Below are positions 25,413 through 33,567 of a DNA stretch of 64,000 nt, piece by piece; within the stretch, counting starts at the first letter, position 1, and the number at the start of each line of letters is the position of its first letter. Both the position numbers and the translations under genes were made by a program. The stretch covers positions 1-64,000 of the forward strand of contig CAYFJO010000011.1 of NCBI GenBank assembly GCA_964343305.1, given 5' to 3'. A model generated the notes under the pieces. The model ran no database searches and was not told the origin of the DNA. It was given only the letters and a program-made list of their open reading frames with translations. The DNA comes from CAYFJO01 sp964343305. Its GTDB lineage: Bacteria > Planctomycetota > Planctomycetia > Pirellulales > Pirellulaceae.

Positions 25413-25440
25413 ATTATCCACGAGATTTATCTCAGAACAA
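25413..25440 (-). promoter_or_regulatory. Promoter with spacer palindrome upstream of the selenoprotein gene
   Basis: Minus-strand TTGTTC (25440-25435) and GATAAT (25418-25413) are 16 bases apart, about 70 nt before the ATG. The spacer holds the perfect palindrome GAGATAAATCTC (25433-25422), a candidate operator. The rest of 25345-25596 shows no gene. Confidence 0.5.
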
Positions 25441-25596
25441 CTGGGCTCCGAAATCCGGATTCCATCAACGCTGAAACACTGTACTGAATCACGATCTAAT
25501 CTAAGATGTGGTCTTCAGAATCCGTCATCCAGTACAATCGTGCACCGCATGGCTCGATGAAGTGGCGGATTCAGCCAACACAGAGAGCGAGACCAC

Positions 25597-26772
25597 ATGG
25601 CTGGAATAAACGAACCATTGAATCGCAAACTTCGCATGGCACTGATCGGCGGCGGTGGCGATGCCTTTATTGGCCGCGTTCATTGGTTCGCCGCGACGCT
25701 CGATCATCGTGCTGAATTGGTGGCTGGTTGTTTGTCGTCTCGGCCTGACAAGGCAAAGCTGGCCGCGCCCGAGTTTGGTATCGATTCCGATCGCGCCTAC
25801 ACGTCGTACCAGGAATTGCTCGACGGCGAACACGACTTGCCGGACGGCCAGCGTGCCGATTTCGTCTCGATCGCGACGCCGAATTTCACACACTTTGAAA
25901 TCGCAATGGCCGCGCTTCGGGCTGGTTTCCACGTGATGTGCGACAAACCGATGACGATCGAGATCGACCAGGCGAAGCAACTCGTCGAGTGCGTTCGCAA
26001 AACGGGCCGTGTCTTCGTTCTGACACACAACTACACGGGCTACCCGATGGTTCGCCAAGCAGCCGAAATGATTCGCAGCGGCGAACTGGGCACGATTCAA
26101 GCAATTCGCGCCAACTACATTCAAGGCTGGTTGCGTGGTGTCGATCCCAACGTCGAACCGTCACGAGGAGCATGGAAGTCGGACCCGGCTAAAGCGGGCT
26201 CGGGGACGCTCGGCGATCTGGCAACGCATGCTTACAACCTTGCTCGGTTCATGACCGTCTTTGAACCGCTGGACGTCTCTTGCCAGTTGAGGACCTTCGC
26301 TCCAGACCGCGTCGTTGACGATTACGGCCACGCGCAAGTTCGTTTGTCCGGTGATGCACTGGCCATGATCACGTTCAGCCAAGTAACACATGGCCGGCTC
26401 AACGATCTATCGATCGAAATCGACGGCACCAAGGGTTCGCTGCAGTGGCGACAGGAACAACCCAACGAAATGATCGTGCGGCGGTATGGCAAACCGGTGG
26501 AAATCTACGAACGACATCCTGGCGCGCCGTACACGAACGAATTCGCGCGTGGTGCCTCGCGCATCCCTGGTGGTCATCCCGAAGCCTTCATCGAGGCGTT
26601 TGCCAACGTCTATCGCGATGGGTTCGATGACATGGTCGCGCATGCAACGGACCAGGCGTTCGGCGCCGCGGAGACGAGTTATCCCAACGTTGTTGATGGT
26701 GAAGAAGGTGTACGATTCATCCACGCCTGCCTGTCGAGTCACGAGTCAGGAGGCGATTGGATGTCGATTTAA
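25597..26772 (+). CDS. Gfo/Idh/MocA-family oxidoreductase
   Basis: A 391-residue NAD(P)-dependent oxidoreductase. The Rossmann domain (about 12-135) starts LRMALIGGGGDAFIGRVHW, has ADFVSIATPNFTHFEIAMAA and ends with the family signature VMCDKPMTIEI (CDKP in place of the more common CEKP, about 127). The C-terminal alpha/beta domain (about 140-385) holds the substrate pocket, with GTLGDLATHAYNLARF carrying the conserved D and H positions. Members act on inositols, sugars and amino sugars; the neighbours do not identify the substrate. AGGAGG inside its 3' end at 26748 probably serves the next gene, which overlaps it by 16 bp, so the two are translationally linked. Confidence 0.9.
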   Translation: MAGINEPLNRKLRMALIGGGGDAFIGRVHWFAATLDHRAELVAGCLSSRPDKAKLAAPEFGIDSDRAYTSYQELLDGEHDLPDGQRADFVSIATPNFTHFEIAMAALRAGFHVMCDKPMTIEIDQAKQLVECVRKTGRVFVLTHNYTGYPMVRQAAEMIRSGELGTIQAIRANYIQGWLRGVDPNVEPSRGAWKSDPAKAGSGTLGDLATHAYNLARFMTVFEPLDVSCQLRTFAPDRVVDDYGHAQVRLSGDALAMITFSQVTHGRLNDLSIEIDGTKGSLQWRQEQPNEMIVRRYGKPVEIYERHPGAPYTNEFARGASRIPGGHPEAFIEAFANVYRDGFDDMVAHATDQAFGAAETSYPNVVDGEEGVRFIHACLSSHESGGDWMSI

Positions 26773-27110
26773 TTGAAATGGCAAGTCCGTCGATCAACTT
26801 GTTATTCGTTTGCAGCCGAAATCAGTGGCGAAGTCCCACGGCTGAGAAGATCTATTCCAAATGTCCAGGCGTCAACGTGCGTTCCGCCGGAACCAGTCGC
26901 AACGCAAGACGCACGATTACCAGCAATGACTTGCAATGGGCGGATCTTGTGCTGGTCATGGAGTCGAAGCACCGTCAAAAGTTGCGGGCTGACTTTCCAG
27001 GAGAAATGAAACACAAAAAGTGCCACGTGCTTGAAATTCCAGACGACTACGAATACATGGATCCTGACCTGATCGACATGATTCGACAGTCCGTTGACGA
27101 GGTTCTTTAA
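26757..27110 (+). CDS. Short low-molecular-weight protein tyrosine phosphatase family protein
   Basis: A protein of 117 residues (TTG 26757) or 110 residues (ATG 26778, MASPSINLLF). AGGAGG at 26748-26753 is 3 nt before the TTG and 24 nt before the ATG, so the TTG is somewhat preferred, but the start is uncertain. The P-loop is LLFVCSRNQWRSPTAE (about 15-30), with the catalytic Cys and the CxxNxxRS pattern. The C-terminal part IPDDYEYMDPDLIDMI contains a conserved DPDL segment. At about 110 residues it is shorter than classical 150-residue LMW-PTPs and fits the small family often called LMW-PTP-like. It overlaps the upstream oxidoreductase by 16 bp and is convergent with hrpA. Confidence 0.8.
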   Translation: MDVDLIEMASPSINLLFVCSRNQWRSPTAEKIYSKCPGVNVRSAGTSRNARRTITSNDLQWADLVLVMESKHRQKLRADFPGEMKHKKCHVLEIPDDYEYMDPDLIDMIRQSVDEVL

Positions 27111-27177
27111 ACGTATCAGCGGCATCGTGCCGCCGTTCGAATGTGAGCAAGCGGTGTCAGGATGCCACGGACACAGA

Positions 27178-30100
27178 CTACGTCCGAACCTTGAACCACT
27201 GCCGTTCGAGCCGTTCCGGCGAGACTTTGATCGACGTGCCAAGTTTCTGAGCGAATACAGAGACACGGAATTCCTCAATCATCCATCTCAACAGAGCGAG
27301 TTCCGGGTCGATGATGCCGCGTTCGTAGTGACTTTGACGTCGCTCTTCAAACATTGCAGTCCAATGGTCGATCTTGGCCGCCGATTGCTGGTCGCGAGCG
27401 ACACTGCCGCTTTTGACGCGCTCGATGCGAGCGAGAATCGCCGCGAAAAATCGTGGGAATTGTTCGAGCCATTGGACCGGCGTTTCACCGAGAAAGTCGT
27501 CGGGCAACAGGGAGGACAATTGCCGGTCGATATCCACCGTGATCGGTTGCCATTTCGCCTGCGTCAGCTCTTCGGCCGCGATGCAGACTTGGTGAAAGCC
27601 TTCCAGCAGCGGCACGACCAGTTTGACGAGATCCTGAACCGCGAGTGAGATTTTTTCGTCGGCCGATTCGCAAAACTTTTTGAAGGTGTCGGCATCGCGC
27701 GGAATAGCGTTGCCGTCGACAAACGCCAGCTCGGTCAGCAACTCCGTCAATCCTTGTCGCAAATCCGCTTGGTTGGGCAGCGTCATCGCATAGATTTTCA
27801 GATCCTCGAGCTTTGGTAGCCAGTCGATTTGTTCCGCAAGATCGTCACCGAAACGCAGCAGGATTAAGCGGCGGATTGCTCGGCGGGTTGCTTGTTCGGC
27901 GAGGTCTTTTTGTCCGAGCAAACGCAAGTCGACCGAAGCACCGCTGTCGATCAACGTGGGAAATGCGACGATCTTGCAGCCGCTTCGTTCCAGTTCGATC
28001 GACTCGGGCAGTTCGCCGAAGTCCCAGTCGGTGATACCGTCCTTTTGCCAGCGCGGATCGGTGATCACGCGATCGACCGGCGAAGCGACGATGCCCAGCC
28101 GGCGGCGCAGTTCGTCCAGATCGCGGTCCTGGTCCAGCAGTTTGCCCTCTTCGCTGACAACGCGGATGTGAAGTCGCAAGTGCCGCGGGATCGTGTCAAG
28201 GCTGAACTGGGAGACGTCTATGGGCTCGTCGGCGTGGCGACTCAGCGCGCTGGCAATTGTGGGCAGGAAAGGTCCTTCGCCAAATTGAAGTGAACCGCCA
28301 ACTTCGGTGGCGACATCCGGCGCGGGAATTAAGTTGCGACGGACGGGTTTTGGTAACGAACGGATCAGCGCGGTGATTTTTTCGATCAGCAAACCTGGAA
28401 CGCCCCATTCCAGTTGATAGTCGTCGATCTGACCAAGTGCCTCGACGGGAACCGTGATGCTTGCACCATCGGTTTCGTCGCCCGGCGTGAATTGATAGTT
28501 GACGGGCAACTCCGTTTCGCCCGCTTGGATTTGGTCGGGGAATTCGGCAGTCGCGGCGTTCGCCGTTTCAAACGCCTCGTCGTCAACCAGGTCGGATGCG
28601 TTCATCAAAAGTTGCTCGGCATCGCCAGGCTTCGCACGGCCGAGCCACCGGCGAAGCGACGGCAAATCGAACACTTCGGCGGGCAAACGCTCGTTGTAAA
28701 AATCGTATTGAATCGCGTCGGAAACAATCAGCCCGCTGCTTCGTGACTTGGCAGCACTCATGGCGAGTTTTTCCACGAGCTGGTTGTTCTTGACAAAGAA
28801 ATCGATCTTTGCATCCGTGTCGCGATGAACGAGGGCATCACGAATGAAAAGGTGCCGAGACTCTTGCGGATTGATCTTGCCGTACTTCTTGCCTTTGTTT
28901 GAGCAGACGGGCAGCGTGAACAAACTCACCTTTTCATTCGCCACGACCGTGCCATGTTTGCGCGACCAGCGCGGATTCTTGTAAGTTCGTTCGACGAGGT
29001 GATTCGCGCGCGATTCGATCCAGCGGCTGTTGATCCGCGCGACGACGCGCAAGTAACGATGCTTGGTCTCAACAACTTCGGCCGACATGACCCAGTCCGG
29101 CCGTTCGTCAAACACATGCGAACCGGGCCACAAGAAAGACTTCGCTCCACCGTTGCCACGATACGCATGCTTGTCGATTCGCTTGGCAACATTCGACAAC
29201 AGCCCCGTCAGCAGTGCGCGATGAATCGCACCGTAATCGTCGTGGCGTTTTTTCAACTTCAAACCGCTCGCCTCGACCAGTTGTTTGAGCTGCCGATGTA
29301 CGTCGAGCCATTCACGCATGCGGTTGTACGACAAGTAGTTCTTGCGACACATTTTTTGAAGCTGGTTGCGCGACAGCTCGGCACGTTGGTCGTGAAAAAA
29401 CTCCCACAGCTTCAAGAACGACATGAAGTCCGACCGGCTGTCTTTGTACCGGCTGTGGCACTCGTCGGCTTGCTTTTCCTTTTCGGCCGGCCGATCACGA
29501 GGGTCGTAGATCTCCAGCGCCGACGCGATGATAAGAATCTCCGCAAGACACTTTTCGTCGACGCTGGCCAAAATCATTCGCCCAATTCGCGGGTCGACCG
29601 GCAGTCGACTCATTCGTTGGCCCAAACCGGTCAGCTTGCGATTCGAATCGATGGCCCCCACTTCGTAGAGTGTCTTGTATCCGTCACGAACCGCTTCCAA
29701 GTGAGGCGCGTCAAGAAACGGAAAGTCGTCGATGTCGCCAAGTTTCAATGACAGCATCTGCAGGATGACCGCGGCCAGGTTCGTTCGTCGGATCTCAGGC
29801 GTTGTAAATCGTCGACGTGAAAGGTAGTCGTCCTCGGCAAACAGTCGAACGCAAATTCCTGGACCAAGCCGGCCACAGCGCCCTTTTCGTTGATCGGCCG
29901 ACGCTTGCGACACCGGTTCGATGGGTAGCCGTTGGACTTTTGACCGCGGAGCGTAGCGGCTGATTCGCGCGGTTCCCGTGTCGACGACATAGCGGATTCC
30001 CGGAACGGTGATCGACGACTCGGCGACGTTCGTGGCCAACACGATTCGACGCCCGCCGCCTGGATTGAAAATGCGGTTCTGTTCGGCCGCAGGAAGTCGC

Positions 30101-31086
30101 GCGTAGAGTGGTAAGATGGCTGGCTTGTCGCGCCGATGCGTTGCCCAACCGCGCAATCGTTTCGCCACGTCACGAATGTCGCGCTCGGTTGGCAAGAATG
30201 TGAGAATGTCGCCGTTTCCCTCGCGACACAATTCTTCAACCGCCGCGATGATGCCGTCGTTTGGATCTTGAGTTTCCTCGTCGTCCGGCTGCGTACGATA
30301 TCGCACTTCGACCGGATAACTTCGTCCGGAGACTTCGATGACCTGTGCCGCCCGACCATCGATTTCAAAATGCTCGGAAAACCGTTCGGCGTCGATCGTG
30401 GCCGACGTGATGATCAACTTCAAGTCGCGACGTTTTCGCAACAGGCGTTTGAGATAACCCAGCAAGAAATCGATGTTCAACGATCGCTCATGTGCCTCGT
30501 CGATGATGATCGTATCGTAACGTTCGAGAAAGCGATCGCCCTGCGTTTCGGCCAACAGAATACCGTCCGTCATCAACTTGATATAAGACTTGGGACTGAC
30601 GTTATCGGAGAAGCGGATTTTGTAGCCCACATGCTGGCCGACGGTCGTATGAAGTTCTTCGGCCAATCGGCTAGCGATCGAACGCGCCGCAATTCGTCGT
30701 GGCTGAGTGTGCCCGATAAATCCACTGATGCCTCGTCCCGCTTCGAGACAAGTCTTTGGCAGTTGAGTGGACTTGCCCGATCCGGTTTCGCCGCAGATGA
30801 CCAGGACTTGGTGTTCGAGAATTGCCTGTTTGATGTCGTCACGCTTGGTATTAATCGGCAGTGATTCGTCGTACGACAGCTTCGGCAGATTCAACGAGCG
30901 AGCCTCGCGCCGTGCCACCGACGTTTGCAACCGCTCCGTAAACCGACTCAGCTTTTCATCAAACGGCTGGCCTCGTTTCTCCGCCTGCCGCATCGAGCGA
31001 AGTTGATTGCGCAACTGGAAACTGTCCACGCACATGGCCAACCCAATTTGCCGATGATATTCGTCGAATTGGTCTGTAGTGGGCAT
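27178..31086 (-). CDS. hrpA: ATP-dependent RNA helicase HrpA
   Basis: A DEAH-box helicase of about 1302 residues, close to E. coli HrpA (1300). The start is ATG 31086 (MPTTDQFDEY, GGAA 6 nt upstream); an upstream in-frame TTG at 31098 would add 4 residues. Motif I is GETGSGKSTQLPKT (about 99-112), motif II DEAHERS (about 196-202), motif III ITSAT, and motif VI QRKGRCGR later in the helicase core. Following are the HA2 and OB-fold regions, then the long C-terminal DUF3418 domain (about 740-1302) that distinguishes HrpA from HrpB and from spliceosomal relatives. HrpA has been linked to rescue of collided ribosomes and mRNA processing. It is complete and intact here. Confidence 0.95.
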   Translation of the reverse strand: MPTTDQFDEYHRQIGLAMCVDSFQLRNQLRSMRQAEKRGQPFDEKLSRFTERLQTSVARREARSLNLPKLSYDESLPINTKRDDIKQAILEHQVLVICGETGSGKSTQLPKTCLEAGRGISGFIGHTQPRRIAARSIASRLAEELHTTVGQHVGYKIRFSDNVSPKSYIKLMTDGILLAETQGDRFLERYDTIIIDEAHERSLNIDFLLGYLKRLLRKRRDLKLIITSATIDAERFSEHFEIDGRAAQVIEVSGRSYPVEVRYRTQPDDEETQDPNDGIIAAVEELCREGNGDILTFLPTERDIRDVAKRLRGWATHRRDKPAILPLYARLPAAEQNRIFNPGGGRRIVLATNVAESSITVPGIRYVVDTGTARISRYAPRSKVQRLPIEPVSQASADQRKGRCGRLGPGICVRLFAEDDYLSRRRFTTPEIRRTNLAAVILQMLSLKLGDIDDFPFLDAPHLEAVRDGYKTLYEVGAIDSNRKLTGLGQRMSRLPVDPRIGRMILASVDEKCLAEILIIASALEIYDPRDRPAEKEKQADECHSRYKDSRSDFMSFLKLWEFFHDQRAELSRNQLQKMCRKNYLSYNRMREWLDVHRQLKQLVEASGLKLKKRHDDYGAIHRALLTGLLSNVAKRIDKHAYRGNGGAKSFLWPGSHVFDERPDWVMSAEVVETKHRYLRVVARINSRWIESRANHLVERTYKNPRWSRKHGTVVANEKVSLFTLPVCSNKGKKYGKINPQESRHLFIRDALVHRDTDAKIDFFVKNNQLVEKLAMSAAKSRSSGLIVSDAIQYDFYNERLPAEVFDLPSLRRWLGRAKPGDAEQLLMNASDLVDDEAFETANAATAEFPDQIQAGETELPVNYQFTPGDETDGASITVPVEALGQIDDYQLEWGVPGLLIEKITALIRSLPKPVRRNLIPAPDVATEVGGSLQFGEGPFLPTIASALSRHADEPIDVSQFSLDTIPRHLRLHIRVVSEEGKLLDQDRDLDELRRRLGIVASPVDRVITDPRWQKDGITDWDFGELPESIELERSGCKIVAFPTLIDSGASVDLRLLGQKDLAEQATRRAIRRLILLRFGDDLAEQIDWLPKLEDLKIYAMTLPNQADLRQGLTELLTELAFVDGNAIPRDADTFKKFCESADEKISLAVQDLVKLVVPLLEGFHQVCIAAEELTQAKWQPITVDIDRQLSSLLPDDFLGETPVQWLEQFPRFFAAILARIERVKSGSVARDQQSAAKIDHWTAMFEERRQSHYERGIIDPELALLRWMIEEFRVSVFAQKLGTSIKVSPERLERQWFKVRT

Positions 31087-31203
31087 CTCAGGTTCCAAAA
31101 TATCTAGCGAATAGAGAATGCTAGAGCCAATAGGTTACCGAGAAAAGACGGCTATCCGGGAAGAATGTTCGGAGCCTTCGCCGATGGAAGATGAGGACGC
31201 GAG

Positions 31204-31362
31204 TCAAGCACGACGTTCTGTTCCGGTCCCTGAGAAGTGCAGTGAAAGTACTCCAAGAATCCTCGGTAGCCAAGATGAATGATACTGAGGTCCTTCGATG
31301 ACGACAGCGATCATCGGACGAGTGATTCCGCCCGGTAGGACCATGTACGGGAATCCGAGCAT
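31204..31362 (-). CDS. Small ORF coupled to the DUF5678-like gene; possibly truncated
   Basis: A 52-codon ORF whose ATG (31362) overlaps the previous stop as TAATG, a sign of translational coupling. It begins MLGFPYMVLPGGITRPMIAV and ends at 31204. The N-terminal LPGGITRP motif resembles the start of small retropepsin-like proteins that often follow such genes, but no DTGA/DSGA active site is present. In another frame the sequence continues GYRGFLEYFHCTSQGPEQNV and on for about 20 more residues, so a frameshift may have cut a longer gene. I do not assign a function. Confidence 0.35.
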   Translation of the reverse strand: MLGFPYMVLPGGITRPMIAVVIEGPQYHSSWLPRILGVLSLHFSGTGTERRA

Positions 31363-31562
31363 TAGAGCATCCCAGCGATTTCGTGGTCCCGTGGCAGGAC
31401 GTGATGAACTCGCAACAGATGGTCGGTCTTGACTTTTGCGGCCTGATCCTCAGCTTCATCAAGCGTATTGCCTGATCCAATGACCTTTTTATCGTCCTGG
31501 TCCCAGACGATCCATTTGCCTTCATGACGTTCGAGCACCTCGACGGGAATTTGTTCAAACAT
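31362..31562 (-). CDS. Small DUF5678-like protein
   Basis: A 66-residue protein started at MFEQIPVEVL (ATG 31562, GGAG 9 nt upstream). The pattern EGKWIVWDQDDKKVIGSGNT followed by LDEAEDQA is that of DUF5678, a small alpha/beta protein family often found next to retropepsin-like or other short genes. No catalytic residues are evident. It is coupled to the next ORF by a TAATG overlap. It lies between hrpA and a secreted-protein gene, with no link to either. Confidence 0.6.
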   Translation of the reverse strand: MFEQIPVEVLERHEGKWIVWDQDDKKVIGSGNTLDEAEDQAAKVKTDHLLRVHHVLPRDHEIAGML

Positions 31563-31709
31563 TGAGTGAACTCCAAAATGGCTTGTTTCTCGGGGCATAG
31601 AAGTCTTGGCGATCCTATATTCATTTCATCGCGAATTGTTTGGGCGAGGAGTACGAAATGCCACCAAATTGTTTGGACTTGGAATCTTGCCTCAAGAATA
31701 GATGATCAT

Positions 31710-32219
31710 TCAGCCGTCCAATGCCATCGCGATCTTCAGCGACTTGACGAATGCTTCGAACTCGGCTTTGTGCTTTCCCACGTCATCGGGCGGGCCGATC
31801 ATTTTGAAGAACCAAGCTCGGTCTCCCCGCACGATGATTGCGCCGAGGATGCGTTTTTCGGCACCAATCAGATCGAAGTAGTCCGAGTCCTGACGATCAA
31901 CCTTGATCGTCTTCACATCCTTGGCAATCTCACCCTTCATCACCGTCGGTAATCTGAGTTGCTGTCGCCAGCGGTTGACGTTCATCGCTCGGTAGTCGTC
32001 GTACTTTGCGCCTGTCCGCGGCAGCGGTGTTGCAGTGACTCGCGACTCGCCGACCGTTAGAGCCACAACGGAAATGACGCTGGGCTTCATCTCCACCACC
32101 CAACCTTTTGGAGTCGTAAACGTAAGGCCGCGCACTTTGCGCTCCTCGGCGTTCGCTGCGTGGTCGACCGATAGAACTGAAACAAGTGTGGCGAGGATTA
32201 ACACTGTTCGATTATCCAT
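31710..32219 (-). CDS. Small secreted protein of unknown function
   Basis: A 169-residue protein with a signal peptide (MDNRTVLILATLVSVLSVDH, cleavage after AANAEE). The mature part is a single alpha/beta domain (LTFTTPKGWVVEM, NVNRWRQQLRLP, RAWFFKMIGPPDDVGKHKAE, FEAFVKSLKI) resembling small PsbP-like or DUF1795-type domains, where a stretch of strands is closed by a C-terminal helix. I see no catalytic motif. It is followed upstream by a double-palindrome repeat (32266-32310) and by the acyl-CoA cluster, but nothing shows that it belongs to that cluster. Confidence 0.65.
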   Translation of the reverse strand: MDNRTVLILATLVSVLSVDHAANAEERKVRGLTFTTPKGWVVEMKPSVISVVALTVGESRVTATPLPRTGAKYDDYRAMNVNRWRQQLRLPTVMKGEIAKDVKTIKVDRQDSDYFDLIGAEKRILGAIIVRGDRAWFFKMIGPPDDVGKHKAEFEAFVKSLKIAMALDG

Positions 32220-32265
32220 GTTGAGATTCCAACGTTAGGTGGTTGTTCGGTAGAAAGACAATGTG

Positions 32266-32310
32266 GCACAGGCTGCCAGCCTGTCTCTAAAACAGGCTGG
32301 CAGCCTGTGC
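32266..32310. repeat. Double palindrome, family D
   Basis: Perfect 19-bp arms GCACAGGCTGCCAGCCTGT (32266-32284) and ACAGGCTGGCAGCCTGTGC (32292-32310) around a 7-nt spacer. Each arm is itself nearly palindromic, so two small hairpins or one long one can form. It lies between the enoyl-CoA hydratase stop (32316) and the next gene. Confidence 0.85.
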
Positions 32311-32315
32311 TACGA

Positions 32316-33119
32316 CTATTTCCAGTCGGGCTCTCGTTTTTCTAAAAATGCAGCCAGGCCTTCGCGAGCGTCTGTTGTCGTGCGGGCAGTCGCACTCATT
32401 GCCGCGCCGGCGCTAAGCAACGTGCCCAGATACTCGCCAATTGTTTCGTTGAGCATCCGTTTGGTCATCTGCATGGCTTGCGGCGAGTTCTTTGCACATT
32501 CTTCAGCAATCTCATTTGCGCGGACCCAGATCAAATCTTCTTCCGCCTGCTGGTGAAAGATTCCCAAACGCAAAGCTTCGTCGGAATCGATCATGTCGGC
32601 CATCAGCAGCAGTTTGCCGGCGACTCCGCCACCGACGCGAAATGTCAACAGCGGCGCAACTAATCCGGCGACGATTCCACGGCGCGGTTCAGGGAAACCA
32701 AACTTGGCGCTGGGCGCCGCGACGACGATGTCCGATGCCAACACGATTCCCGCTCCACCGGCGACCGCGGGCCCGTTGACGGCCGCGATGATCGGCTTGG
32801 GAAAACGCAGCATCGTCTCGATCAAGTCGCGATACTGAACCGCGTCTTCGTGCCATTGTTGCTGCGCTTCGCTCTCCTCGCGATTGGCCGTGCGTTGCAT
32901 TTCGGCGAGGTCCATGCCTGCGCAAAACGCCGTTCCCGCGCCAGTCAAGATCACGGCACGCACAGCTTTCTCGCCGTGCAAATCGTCCAACGCCTGCATC
33001 ACTTCGTCGATCAGCGCACGAGAGAGAGCGTTGCGGCGGTCGGGACGATTGAGAATGATCGTGCCACTGGGGGCGTTGACTTTGACTTTGACCAGGGGTT
33101 CGGATTCGTTCGAGATCAT
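32316..33119 (-). CDS. Enoyl-CoA hydratase/isomerase family protein
   Basis: A 267-residue protein if started at MISNESEPLV (ATG 33119); the frame is open to 33185 and a longer start is possible. The crotonase fold is clear: GTIILNRPDRRNALSRALID, the oxyanion-hole segment GTAFCAGMDLAEM, AAVNGPAVAGGAGIVLASDI and FGFPEPRRGIVAGLV with the catalytic-Glu region. It is last in a four-gene cluster on this strand: carboxyltransferase beta, AtuA, AtuA C-terminal domain, hydratase. In leucine/terpene (Liu/Atu) pathways a hydratase acts on methylglutaconyl-CoA or a homologue after the carboxylation step. That role is inferred from context, not from active-site detail. Confidence 0.85.
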   Translation of the reverse strand: MISNESEPLVKVKVNAPSGTIILNRPDRRNALSRALIDEVMQALDDLHGEKAVRAVILTGAGTAFCAGMDLAEMQRTANREESEAQQQWHEDAVQYRDLIETMLRFPKPIIAAVNGPAVAGGAGIVLASDIVVAAPSAKFGFPEPRRGIVAGLVAPLLTFRVGGGVAGKLLLMADMIDSDEALRLGIFHQQAEEDLIWVRANEIAEECAKNSPQAMQMTKRMLNETIGEYLGTLLSAGAAMSATARTTTDAREGLAAFLEKREPDWK

Positions 33120-33216
33120 AGTATTTCGTAGGGTAAGCGCCCCCGTGTGCCACTCTGGCTTGGCCAGTGTCTTTTGAACTTTCACTCCAGTTCACTGGCA
33201 AACCCAGTGGCGCACA

Positions 33217-33567
33217 TCAATCTTGTCGTAAACACTTCTTTATTTGTTTTGGTTTTGGCAATGAAAGTTCGAGGAGTACCGTGCCCAGCAGTTTTCCTTG
33301 AGTGTCGATTTTTAAACTTTGGCTCGCGCCGCCTTCGAGCACATTGTACAACACGAAGTTCAATGCCCAAACCTTTGGCAGTTCGAATCGGTCAATCTTG
33401 GACGGAGCCAATGCTTCAAAAAAGTTGTCTACGACTTCGCTTGTCAAATGCTCGCGCAGGAATTCGAAGCCTTCTTCGGTGAACGCGACGACGCCAATGT
33501 TGGCGTGATTTCCTTTGTCACCGCTACGGGCCGTTGCGAGGTCGCCAAGTTGAATCGTGTTGGTCAT
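33217..33567 (-). CDS. AtuA C-terminal-domain-like protein
   Basis: A 116-residue protein that corresponds to the C-terminal portion of AtuA-type proteins, here encoded separately. It carries LGDLATARSGDKGNHANIGV (about 7-26), the most conserved block of that region. Its ATG (33567) overlaps the stop of the AtuA-like gene by 4 bp (33564-33567), indicating tight translational coupling. The function is not known; it lies in the acyl-CoA cluster between AtuA and the enoyl-CoA hydratase. Confidence 0.82.
   Translation of the reverse strand: MTNTIQLGDLATARSGDKGNHANIGVVAFTEEGFEFLREHLTSEVVDNFFEALAPSKIDRFELPKVWALNFVLYNVLEGGASQSLKIDTQGKLLGTVLLELSLPKPKQIKKCLRQD

Noticed and set aside
31121..31624. 167-codon minus-strand ORF
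   Set aside because: Overlaps the DUF5678-like gene in another frame; Cys/Arg/Ser-rich with no family pattern. The coupled small ORFs with ribosome sites are better supported.
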